Notes under the pieces: generated by a model | Database searches by the model: none | The model's input: only the letters and a program-made list of their open reading frames with translations | What the model was told of the DNA's origin: nothing | Position numbers and translations under genes: made by a program | Origin: Streptomyces sp. HUAS MG91 | GTDB taxonomy: Bacteria; Actinomycetota; Actinomycetes; Streptomycetales; Streptomycetaceae | Direction: 5' to 3' | DNA: 64,000 nt | NCBI RefSeq assembly: GCF_040529335.1 | Contig: NZ_CP159534.1 | Coordinates: 434,001-498,000 of the forward strand | In this document: one piece after another, positions 57,312 through 64,000 of the stretch | Position numbering within the stretch: position 1 is the first letter of the stretch | Layout of the letters: every line of letters starts with the position of its first letter

Positions 57312-58503
57312 GGCGCACCTCGGAGTCGAGCAGGGCGAGTTTGCCGTCCACCAGGTGGAGGCGGTCGTTGCTGTAGTTGAGGGCTGCCGAGCGCAGGTCC
57401 CGCAGGCTCTGCTCCAGGCGTGTGGGCGAGTCCTTGAGGTAGCCGTGGCGCATGCCCACGGCGTCCACGAGGTCGTCGACGGCCCGGTAGGACTGCTCAG
57501 CGGCGGTGATCTTCAGTCCGTTCAGGAGCAGTTGGACGCGCGGGACGCTCAGGTCCGGGGCCGCCTCGACGGTCCTGCGGGTCTGTTCGAGCAGCGCGTG
57601 CACAGTGTCGATGCGCTGCCTGGCCCGCGAGAGCCGGGTGAGCAGCAGCTCCGAGTCGAGATCGGCCCGGCCCCGGTTCTTCGGGGAGCGGAGCAATTTG
57701 ACGACACGGGACAGGGCGCCCGCCGCGGTGCCGAGCCAGCAGGCCGACCAGCCCAGGTGGGCCATGGGCGCGAACACCGTGGTGACGATCGTGCGGAAGT
57801 CGCCGTGCTCGCCGATCACGTGGTGCGCGGGGACGGTCCCGGTCAGGCGCAGCGCGACGCTGTGGCTCGACCGCATGCCCAGCGGATCCCAGTCCCCCGA
57901 ACGCTCGGTCTCCAGCTGGTCGCGGTGGGCGTAGACGAGGGAGACGTCCTGCGCGGAGGTGGCGTGCGGGCTCTGCATGGTGACGAGGAACCCGTCGGCG
58001 TGCTCGCCGCCGGTGACGATCGGTGCGAAGCGGTCGACGGCGAGGCCGTCCTGGCCGGCGGTGAGTGCCGACTGCGAGGTGAGGAGGTGGCCGCCCTTGC
58101 CGGACTCGGTGGTGACGGAGGCCAGGTAGTGGCGGCCCGCGGCGATCTCGGGCAGCAACTCGTCGCGCAGTCGGGGGTGGGCGAACCGGACCAGGGCGGC
58201 CACCTGCTGGCAGTGCATGACGAAGATCATCGCCACGGACATGTCGACGCGGCCGAGGGCGGTGCCCGCCCGGATCACGTCGGCGGACGTGCCGCCGAGG
58301 CCGCCGTGCGTGCGGGGCACGAGCAGGCCGAGCAGACCGGTGTCGCGCATCCGGTCGAGCGCCTCCACGGGGAAGGTGGCGTCCCGCTCGTGGCGGGCGA
58401 GGTGTTCGGCGGCGACGGTGGCGACGTCCCGCACGCGGTCGTCGATGCTCGGGGCTTCCGGGGCCGGGGCGTGCGGTTCGAGGAGGACGGCGGGCGCGCT
58501 CAT
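57304..58503 (-). CDS. Acyl-CoA/acyl-ACP dehydrogenase-family protein 2
   Basis: This 399-aa flavoprotein of the acyl-CoA dehydrogenase superfamily has RMRDTGLLGLLVPRTHGGLGGTSADVIRAGTALGRVDMSVAMIF near the start and ASVTTESGKGGHLLTSQSALTAGQDGLAVDRFAPIVTGGEHADGFLVTM as middle domain. Helical C-terminal regions include LGWSACWLGTAAGALSRVVKLL and MRHGYLKDSPTRLEQSLRDLRSAALNYSNDRL. It differs strongly from protein 1, so the two may be partner subunits or act at separate steps. ATG 58503 overlaps the ACP stop (ATGA). Confidence 0.83.
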   Translation of the reverse strand: MSAPAVLLEPHAPAPEAPSIDDRVRDVATVAAEHLARHERDATFPVEALDRMRDTGLLGLLVPRTHGGLGGTSADVIRAGTALGRVDMSVAMIFVMHCQQVAALVRFAHPRLRDELLPEIAAGRHYLASVTTESGKGGHLLTSQSALTAGQDGLAVDRFAPIVTGGEHADGFLVTMQSPHATSAQDVSLVYAHRDQLETERSGDWDPLGMRSSHSVALRLTGTVPAHHVIGEHGDFRTIVTTVFAPMAHLGWSACWLGTAAGALSRVVKLLRSPKNRGRADLDSELLLTRLSRARQRIDTVHALLEQTRRTVEAAPDLSVPRVQLLLNGLKITAAEQSYRAVDDLVDAVGMRHGYLKDSPTRLEQSLRDLRSAALNYSNDRLHLVDGKLALLDSEVRLD

Positions 58504-58772
58504 GCCGCCGCCCGGGAGGCGTCCGCGGGGCCGTTCTGGACGTCGATCGCCGCGGACACGGCCGCCCACAGGCTGCCGGCGGTGGCGAAGGTCGTGTCGT
58601 TCATGGCGTCGTCGGGCAGCGTCACCTCGAACGCGTCCTCGAGGGCGAAGAGCAGCTCGATGGACTGCATGGAGTCCAGGCCGTACGTGCGCAGGGGCGC
58701 GTCGGGCTCGATCTCCTTGCCGTCGAGGAACTTGAGGAAGGGCACGAGCGCGTCGGTGAATCGGGGGTCCAT
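58500..58772 (-). CDS. Free acyl carrier protein
   Basis: This 90-aa carrier protein has the phosphopantetheine site Ser34 in YGLDSMQSIELLFALEDAFEVTLPDD and the usual four-helix pattern. It should be activated by the phosphopantetheinyl transferase downstream and loaded by the AMP ligase upstream. ATG 58772 overlaps the TGA of the decarboxylase by one base, so translation is coupled. The Ala-rich tail (PADASRAAA) is not part of the fold. Confidence 0.92.
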   Translation of the reverse strand: MDPRFTDALVPFLKFLDGKEIEPDAPLRTYGLDSMQSIELLFALEDAFEVTLPDDAMNDTTFATAGSLWAAVSAAIDVQNGPADASRAAA

Positions 58773-60088
58773 CACTTCTCTCCCAGGGTGGGGGCGGTGT
58801 CGGCCGTGACAGGGGTACGGGTCAGGTGGATGCGGGTGAGCTCGGGGGCGCGGTCGGGGTCGTCGCCGTCGACGACGGCCTCGGCCGGCAGTGGGTGGCC
58901 GAGGAAGGCGACGAGGCTCGCGCTGAGGCCGTAGGCGCCGACGTTGGGGACGGCCAGCACGTCGCCGGGGCGCAGGTCGGGCAGCTTCGCCGCTCGTGAC
59001 CAGGTGTCGAGGGGGGTGCACAGCGGTCCGGTGACCAGGGCGTCGAGGACGGCGGGGCGCGGTGCGGCGCCGTCGGCGGGGTCGGCGACGAGCCGGGGGT
59101 TGAGCGGGGGGAGGCGGCGCAGTCCCGGCATGCCGCCGAGGTGGTTGATGCCGGACTCCAGGACGACGACGTCCTTGCCGTGGGACTGCTTCACGTCGAG
59201 GACGGAGGTCAGCAGGACGCCCGCGGTGCCGACCAGATAGCGGCCGGACTCGAAGACGACGCGGGTGCCGTCGTCGTGCCGGGCGGGCAGTTCCTCGTCG
59301 AGCAGCGCGGTCAGCCGGGGGCGCAGTCCGCTGAGGTCGATCCGCTCCCCCGCGCTCGCGAAGGGGGCGCCGAAGCCGCCGCCGAGGTCCAGGACGCGCA
59401 GGTCCGCGCCGTGCTCGGCGAGGGCCGTGCGCAGGATCTTGGCGGTCCGCAGGGACCGTTCGAACTGTCCGAGGAGCGCGTCGGGTTCGGTCAGGTTGGT
59501 GCCCATGTACAGGTGCAGGCCGATCAGTTCGGCGTGCGGGCGGCCGGCGAAGCGGGCCGGTTCGCGCAGCACCCAGCGGGTGTCGGCGCCGAACTGCGAG
59601 GCCACGCCGGTCATCGCCAGGCCCTGGCCGGGGACGGGCTGGTCATCGTTGATCCGCAGCAGGCACTGGGCGCGGACGCCGAGGCTCCCGGCGATGCGGT
59701 CCAGTTGTTCCATGGCGTGCGGGGAGTCCACCGAGAAGTGGCGCACTCCGGCGCGCAGCGCCCGGCCGATCTCCTCGTCGCGTTTGCCGGGCCCGGTGTA
59801 GAGGACGTCGGCGGCGGGCCAGCCCGCGCCGAGGGCGGCCTCCAGTTCGCCGCTGGAGCAGACCTCGGGGCTCGCTCCCTGTTCACGCAGGACGCGCAGG
59901 AGGGACGGGTGGGCGTTGGCCTTGAGGGAGTAGTAGACACCGCTGCCGGCGGGCAGGGCGTCGCTCAGCGCCCGGTGGTTGCGGCGCACTTCGGCCAGGT
60001 CGTAGACGTAGGCGGGGGTGGGGATACGGGACAGCAGGCCCTCGGGCAGCGACAGCTCCGGGGCGGCGGTCTCAGCGGGTGCGGACAC
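58772..60088 (-). CDS. PLP-dependent fold-type III decarboxylase (BtrK/LysA-like)
   Basis: This 438-aa enzyme is of the alanine-racemase-fold decarboxylases. The PLP lysine is Lys56 in VYYSLKANAHP; other features are CSSGELEAAL, VDSPHAMEQLDRI, LHLYMGTN, DLGGGFGAPF, FESGRYLVGTAGVLLTSVLDVK and the intersubunit Cys in GPLCTPLDTW. Diaminopimelate/ornithine decarboxylases share this fold, but its place between an AMP ligase and an ACP matches BtrK, VinO and related enzymes that decarboxylate an aminoacyl group bound to a carrier protein. GTG 60088 overlaps the ligase stop by 17 nt. Carrier-bound decarboxylation is inference. Confidence 0.85.
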   Translation of the reverse strand: MSAPAETAAPELSLPEGLLSRIPTPAYVYDLAEVRRNHRALSDALPAGSGVYYSLKANAHPSLLRVLREQGASPEVCSSGELEAALGAGWPAADVLYTGPGKRDEEIGRALRAGVRHFSVDSPHAMEQLDRIAGSLGVRAQCLLRINDDQPVPGQGLAMTGVASQFGADTRWVLREPARFAGRPHAELIGLHLYMGTNLTEPDALLGQFERSLRTAKILRTALAEHGADLRVLDLGGGFGAPFASAGERIDLSGLRPRLTALLDEELPARHDDGTRVVFESGRYLVGTAGVLLTSVLDVKQSHGKDVVVLESGINHLGGMPGLRRLPPLNPRLVADPADGAAPRPAVLDALVTGPLCTPLDTWSRAAKLPDLRPGDVLAVPNVGAYGLSASLVAFLGHPLPAEAVVDGDDPDRAPELTRIHLTRTPVTADTAPTLGEK

Positions 60089-61589
60089 CGGCGGCCTCCT
60101 CGGTGAGGGCGGCCAGCGCCTTGCGGTCGACCTTGCCGTTGCCGGTCAGCGGGAGCCCGTCGACGGGCACGCAGTGGCCCGGGATCTTGAACTCCTCGAT
60201 CTGCTCGCGCATGCCGCTGAGGACCTCGGCCGGTTCGAGGGCGCTCACGACGAACAGCACGGCGCGGGCGGGGTGCCGGGGAGGCAGGACGGCCGCGGCG
60301 GTGACGCCGGGTACGCGGCGGGCGGCCGCTTCGACCTCGGTGGCGCTGACGCGGAACCCGCTCTCCTTGTAGATGTCGTCGCGGCGTCCGTCGAAGTACA
60401 GGTAGCCCTCCTCGTCGACCCATCCGTAGTCGCCCGTGCGGAGTTGCGGGAAGAGGCCCTCCGCGCGGTGGAAGCGCTGGGCGGTCAGTTCGGGGCGGCG
60501 CCAGTAGCCCGCCATCACGTTGGGCCCCCGTACGACGATCTCGCCGATCTCACCGGGAGCGAGGCGGTGTCCCTCGTCGTCCACGACGAAGACCTCGGTG
60601 CCGGGCAGGGCGCGGCCGCTGGATCCGGGGCGCTCCAGATCGCCGTCGGGCGGCATGATCGTGGCCCGCTTGCACTCGGTCAGTCCGAACATGAGCTGGA
60701 CGTGCAGGCCGGGCAGGGACGCGCGCAGGGACGCGAGGGTCTCGGCGGGCATGGCCGCTCCGGTGTTGGTCAGCAGCCGCAGCGGCGGTGTGCCCTGGGC
60801 GCGGGCGCGGCGCAGCAGGCGGGCCAGCGCCTCGGCGACGGAGGGGACCGCGGCCAGGACGGTCGCGCCGGCGCGGGTCAGGTTGTTCAGGAGCGCGGGC
60901 CCGACCTCGGCGGGGCGGCCGAGCGTGACGTGAGCACCGGCCAGGGTCGACAGGAAGAGTTGGTAGAGGCCGTAGTCGAAGGAGAGCGGGAGCGGGCTGT
61001 AGACGACGTCGGCCGGGCGGTAGCCGAGGACGCGCTGGATGGCGCGGGCGGCGAACGTCAGTTGCTGGTGGGTGCTGACGACGGCCTTGGGCAGCGACGT
61101 CGTACCGGAGGTGTAGATCAGGCACACGGGGTCGACGGCGAGCGGTCCCGGCGGGGTTCCCTGGGGTACGGGGCCGTCGGCGAAGGCCGCGTCCGACAGG
61201 GACGCGGTGCTCTGCGTGCGCACGTCACGGCGGTGCGCCGCCGCGCGGGCCGCGTCGTCGTCGGTGACGAGGAGGGCCGGTTCGCAGTCGTCGAGCACGT
61301 GGTCGAGCTGGACGCCGCGCACCTGTTCGTGGAGCAGGGAGAAGGTGACGCCGACGCGGGAGGCGGCGTACACCAGGGCGGGCTGGGCGACGGAGCCGGG
61401 CGCGCAGACGACGAGCCGGTCACCGCGGTTCAGGCCCTGCTCCAGCAGCCAGGCGGCGAGGCGGCGCGAGGCGGTGTCGAGTTCCCGGTAGGTCAGGGTC
61501 CGGCCGGCGCTGCTGACAGCGGGGGCGTCCGGCCGGGCTGCGACCGCCTCGTCGAGGAGGCCGTGCAGCAGATCGGCGTGGGCGGACAT
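60072..61589 (-). CDS. AMP-dependent acyl/amino acid-ACP ligase
   Basis: This 505-aa stand-alone adenylating enzyme has P-loop LIYTSGTTSLPKAVVSTH (about 162-179), LPLSFDYGLYQLF, MFGLTECKRATIMPP (about 305-319), the TGDYGWVDEEGYLYFDGRRDDIYKESGFRVS hinge and the catalytic Lys in LTGNGKVDRKAL. It probably activates an amino or carboxylic acid and loads it on the ACP or on the ACP domain of the upstream protein. Substrate residues cannot be decoded by eye. ATG 61589 overlaps the upstream TGA by one base. Confidence 0.88.
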   Translation of the reverse strand: MSAHADLLHGLLDEAVAARPDAPAVSSAGRTLTYRELDTASRRLAAWLLEQGLNRGDRLVVCAPGSVAQPALVYAASRVGVTFSLLHEQVRGVQLDHVLDDCEPALLVTDDDAARAAAHRRDVRTQSTASLSDAAFADGPVPQGTPPGPLAVDPVCLIYTSGTTSLPKAVVSTHQQLTFAARAIQRVLGYRPADVVYSPLPLSFDYGLYQLFLSTLAGAHVTLGRPAEVGPALLNNLTRAGATVLAAVPSVAEALARLLRRARAQGTPPLRLLTNTGAAMPAETLASLRASLPGLHVQLMFGLTECKRATIMPPDGDLERPGSSGRALPGTEVFVVDDEGHRLAPGEIGEIVVRGPNVMAGYWRRPELTAQRFHRAEGLFPQLRTGDYGWVDEEGYLYFDGRRDDIYKESGFRVSATEVEAAARRVPGVTAAAVLPPRHPARAVLFVVSALEPAEVLSGMREQIEEFKIPGHCVPVDGLPLTGNGKVDRKALAALTEEAAGVRTR

Positions 61590-62779
61590 CAGTTCCCTCC
61601 GGAGGTGGTGACGAGGGCGGGCGACGGCTGCGGTGCGGCGTGCAGGGCGCTGAGGACGATGCGGCCGACGCCGTCGAGGTGGTGGAGGTTCTCCGGGACC
61701 AGGTCGTCGGCGGCGCACTCGACGGACAGGTCCTGTTCGAGGCGTTCGACGATCTCGACGACGCGGAACGAGGTGAACCCGGCCAGATCCGCCAGGGACT
61801 GGGCGCCGCGCACCGTGGCGACGTCGACACCGAGCACCGCGGCGACGGTGTCGGCCACCCGGTCGAGCAGGGGGCCGGGCACCTCGGCGGGGCCGCTGTC
61901 CCGCTGGGCCGGCGCGGTCGCCGTGGTGGCGGCGAACACCTCGCGGTCGCGCCGGAGTTGGGTGCGCAGACGGTCGAACACGCCGGTCGGCTCCGGGCGG
62001 CCGCGGGCCACCCTGCGGTGGCCGACGTAGACGCTCTCGGCGAGGGCGTCCCACGCGGCGACATGCGCCTCTCGCACCGGGTCGGCCGGGCCGGACGGAC
62101 CGTCGAGGAAGCGGGCGTGCAGCCTGCGGGAGCGGGCGAGCAGCCAGGTCTCCAGGGTGAGCCGGTCGAAGGCGGCGGCGCGGTCGGGGTGTTCGGCGTA
62201 CGCGGCCGCGTAGGCGTCGACGGTGTCGTCGTCGGCGAGGTCGATCACGGCTGCGGGCGGGGCGGTGCGGCGGGCGGCGGGCGCGAAGGTGACCGTGGTC
62301 GCGGCCTCCGGTACGGCGGCGGCGAGTTCGGCGGGGGTCAGGTGGCGGGTGAGGGGGCGGGCGCTCCCCCAGGGTGTCTCGTTGTGGTAGCCGTCGACGA
62401 CGACGGCGCCGCCGTTGTCGTCCGTTTCCAGCAGGAAGCTGTGTTCCATGTGGCGGTGCCCGGCGTAGGGCACCCACGGCAGGTGGAAGGCGTCGGCGAC
62501 GACGTAGCGGCCGGGGGCGGGCACCGGCGTCCGGCCCGGACCGGTCCGCTCCCGCGCGACGATGTCCAGGCCCAACAGAGGTGCGGCGGACGTCAGTTGC
62601 TCTTCGACGGTGCGCTCGACCGTGGGCAGGCCGGCGGCGCCCGGTGCGGGCCGGAAGCGCAGTTCGGCGCCGAGGCCGAGGTGGGTGTGCGCGCCGTGCC
62701 AGCGGTCGGCGAGGATCGCCAGGTTGACCTGGACGCAGTCGAAGAGCCGGCAGTCGGTGGTGAGCGTCGGGTCAGTCAT
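61589..62779 (-). CDS. BtrH-like acyltransferase fused to a carrier-protein domain
   Basis: This 396-aa protein has an N-terminal domain (about 1-140) with Cys15 in RLFDCVQVNLAIL, His113 in GHRHMEHSFLLE and Asp129 in VVVDGYHNETPWG. That is the Cys-His-Asp set and sequence style of the BtrH N-terminal (C39/papain-like) family. A helical middle part follows, then a C-terminal carrier domain (about 300-375: LLDRVADTVAAVLGVDVATVRG, GFTSFRVVEIVERLEQDL) whose phosphopantetheine Ser is likely Ser337 in TSF instead of the usual DSL. The fusion suggests direct transfer between carrier and acceptor. It overlaps the TrpB2 stop by 8 nt. Confidence 0.7.
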   Translation of the reverse strand: MTDPTLTTDCRLFDCVQVNLAILADRWHGAHTHLGLGAELRFRPAPGAAGLPTVERTVEEQLTSAAPLLGLDIVARERTGPGRTPVPAPGRYVVADAFHLPWVPYAGHRHMEHSFLLETDDNGGAVVVDGYHNETPWGSARPLTRHLTPAELAAAVPEAATTVTFAPAARRTAPPAAVIDLADDDTVDAYAAAYAEHPDRAAAFDRLTLETWLLARSRRLHARFLDGPSGPADPVREAHVAAWDALAESVYVGHRRVARGRPEPTGVFDRLRTQLRRDREVFAATTATAPAQRDSGPAEVPGPLLDRVADTVAAVLGVDVATVRGAQSLADLAGFTSFRVVEIVERLEQDLSVECAADDLVPENLHHLDGVGRIVLSALHAAPQPSPALVTTSGGN

Positions 62780-64000
62780 GGTGCGCTCCGGCTCCGACGG
62801 GCTCCTGAGCCGTCTGCAGCCCGCTCATGGCGCGGCGCAGTTCCTCGGGGTCGGGGGCGACGTCGCTCAGTTCGCCGTCCATGAGCTGCTGGTAGGCGCC
62901 CAGGTCCAGATAGCCGTGGCCGCTGACGCACACGACGACGCCCCGCTCGGAGCGCAGCAGGCCGCTGTTGGCGTCGGCGCCCGCCGAGGCCAGCCGGGCG
63001 GCGGCGGCCAGGGCGTGCCCGGACTCCGGGGCGGGCAGCACCATCTCGCTGCGCGTGAACAGGCGTCCGGCGTCGAGCGCGTCGACCTGGCCGATGGCCG
63101 TCGCGGCGATCTGGTCGCGGTGCCGCATCGCCGAGAGGACCTTCGCGGCACCGTGGAAGCGCAGGCCCGCGGAGTGCGAGTCGGGTATCGGGTAGGAGCT
63201 GCCGATGGTGTACATGGCCTCCATCGGGCCGGTGCCGGTCGCGTCGGTGCGGTCGTACGCGTACGTGCCGCGGGTCAGCTTGGGCGTGGTGCTGGACTCG
63301 GCGGCCAGCAGCAAGGGGGCGCGGGTGCCGGTCGCGGCGGCCTCGGCGAAGAACGGCAGGGCGATGCCGCCGAAGTTGGAGCCGGCTCCGACGCAGCCGA
63401 CGACGGCGTCGACCTCGGCGTCGAGTGCGGCGAGCTGGTCGGCGGCCTCAAGGCCGATGACCGACTGGTGCAGGATGCTGTAGGTCTCCCCGCTGCCGAT
63501 GCAGAACGCGGCGCCGTCGGTCTTCGCGGCGTACTCGACGGCCTCGCCGATGGCGAGGGAGAGGCTGTTGACGCCTGCCCTGCTCTGCGCGGCGACCTCG
63601 GTCAGTGGGCTGGGGCTGGCGTGCACGGTCGCGCCGAGGGTGCGCATGAGCGTGCCCCGGTAGGGCTTGCGGCGCAGGCTGTTGCCGACCATGAAGACGG
63701 TGCACTTCATGCCGAACATGGCGCAGGCCGCGGCGAGCGCGGTGCCCCACTGCCCGGCGCCGGTGCCGCTGACGAGTTCCCGCACGCCGGCCTTGGCGTA
63801 GTAATAGGCCTGCGCCAGCGCGGTGTTCAGCTTGTGGCTGCCGGAGATGTTGCCGCCCTCGTACTTGACGTAGATCGGCACGCGCGCTCCGACGGCGCGC
63901 TCGAAGCGCTCGGCCCGCCACAGCGGCGTGGGCCTGAAGGCGCGGTACGCCTCGACGATCTCGGCCGGGATGTCCCAGTGCTCCTTCTGCAGGACGCTCT
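62772..64000 (-). CDS. TrpB2-type tryptophan synthase beta-like enzyme, 5' end cut by window edge
   Basis: This PLP enzyme of the TrpB2 (TrpB-like) subfamily begins beyond the window; the reading frame is open to the right edge. Visible features are DIPAEIVEAYRAFRPTPLWRAERFERAVG, VKYEGGNISGSHKLNTALAQAYYYAKAGV with the PLP Lys, TGAGQWGTALAAACAMFG, SLAIGEAVEYAAKTDGAAFCIGS, HQSVIGLEAADQL, VVGCVGAGSNFGG, GTYAYDRTDATGTGPMEAMYTIG and SGHGYLDLGAYQQLMDG. TrpB2 enzymes make tryptophan or analogues from indole and serine, and an archaeal member has been reported to prefer O-phosphoserine. In this operon it likely makes or modifies the amino acid building block. GTG 63881 is not a good start because upstream family residues continue. 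Confidence 0.85.
   Translation of the reverse strand, partial: SVLQKEHWDIPAEIVEAYRAFRPTPLWRAERFERAVGARVPIYVKYEGGNISGSHKLNTALAQAYYYAKAGVRELVSGTGAGQWGTALAAACAMFGMKCTVFMVGNSLRRKPYRGTLMRTLGATVHASPSPLTEVAAQSRAGVNSLSLAIGEAVEYAAKTDGAAFCIGSGETYSILHQSVIGLEAADQLAALDAEVDAVVGCVGAGSNFGGIALPFFAEAAATGTRAPLLLAAESSTTPKLTRGTYAYDRTDATGTGPMEAMYTIGSSYPIPDSHSAGLRFHGAAKVLSAMRHRDQIAATAIGQVDALDAGRLFTRSEMVLPAPESGHALAAAARLASAGADANSGLLRSERGVVVCVSGHGYLDLGAYQQLMDGELSDVAPDPEELRRAMSGLQTAQEPVGAGAHHD

Noticed and set aside
1..64000. tRNA, rRNA, CRISPR arrays, complete insertion sequences, phage genes
   Set aside because: I looked for cloverleaf ends, spaced direct repeats, and transposase or integrase motifs and saw none. 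Short RNAs could be missed by eye.

Overview
The window looks like about 64 kb of a Streptomyces chromosome (or a close relative). G+C is very high with strong third-position bias, GTG and TTG starts are frequent, convergent genes are separated by very long G+C-rich hairpins, and an AfsA-type gamma-butyrolactone synthase sits beside an ArpA/ScbR-type receptor. No rRNA, tRNA, CRISPR array or complete insertion sequence was found; one short MITE-like element and one large inverted repeat were.

Layout. Bases 1-6.4 kb hold two acyl-CoA synthetases, a secreted penicillin-amidase/acyl-homoserine-lactone-acylase family enzyme and a nitronate monooxygenase. From 6.5 to 18.5 kb lie a Tat-exported serine hydrolase, a phytoene-desaturase-like oxidoreductase, a three-gene set (TPR-containing Ser/Thr kinase, MpaB-type protein, and a GNAT-aminotransferase fusion without its PLP lysine), and a lipid/envelope operon (PAP2-diacylglycerol kinase, YihY, PAP2). 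From 18.5 to 30.5 kb there are mostly small membrane, redox and regulatory genes: an acyl-CoA dehydrogenase under a perfect KstR-type operator, an orphan response regulator, an antiporter, an epoxide hydrolase, and a TetR gene whose operator recurs around etfBA. From 30.6 to 40.5 kb lie etfBA, envelope genes, a second orphan response regulator, a long-chain acyl-CoA synthetase, an ABC exporter and a STAS protein. From 40.5 to 51.5 kb four TetR regulators are each paired with small metabolic or membrane genes, and three of them have recognisable repeated operators.

The accessory part is 51.6-64.0 kb. A divergent gamma-butyrolactone receptor/AfsA pair, with two operator-like sites between them, borders a tightly coupled minus-strand operon that enters from beyond the right edge. 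In transcription order it encodes a TrpB2-type synthase, a papain/C39-like acyltransferase fused to a carrier protein, an AMP ligase, a BtrK-like PLP decarboxylase, a free acyl carrier protein, two acyl-CoA dehydrogenases, a phosphopantetheinyl transferase, a second C39-like acyltransferase and a short phosphoglycerate dehydrogenase.

My reading is that phosphoserine-derived amino acid supply feeds carrier-bound amino acid activation, decarboxylation and desaturation, followed by transfer to an acceptor by BtrH-like Cys enzymes, with gamma-butyrolactone signalling controlling the region. I do not recognise this combination as a characterised pathway, and the product is unknown. Functions are inferred from motifs read by eye; no database search was possible.
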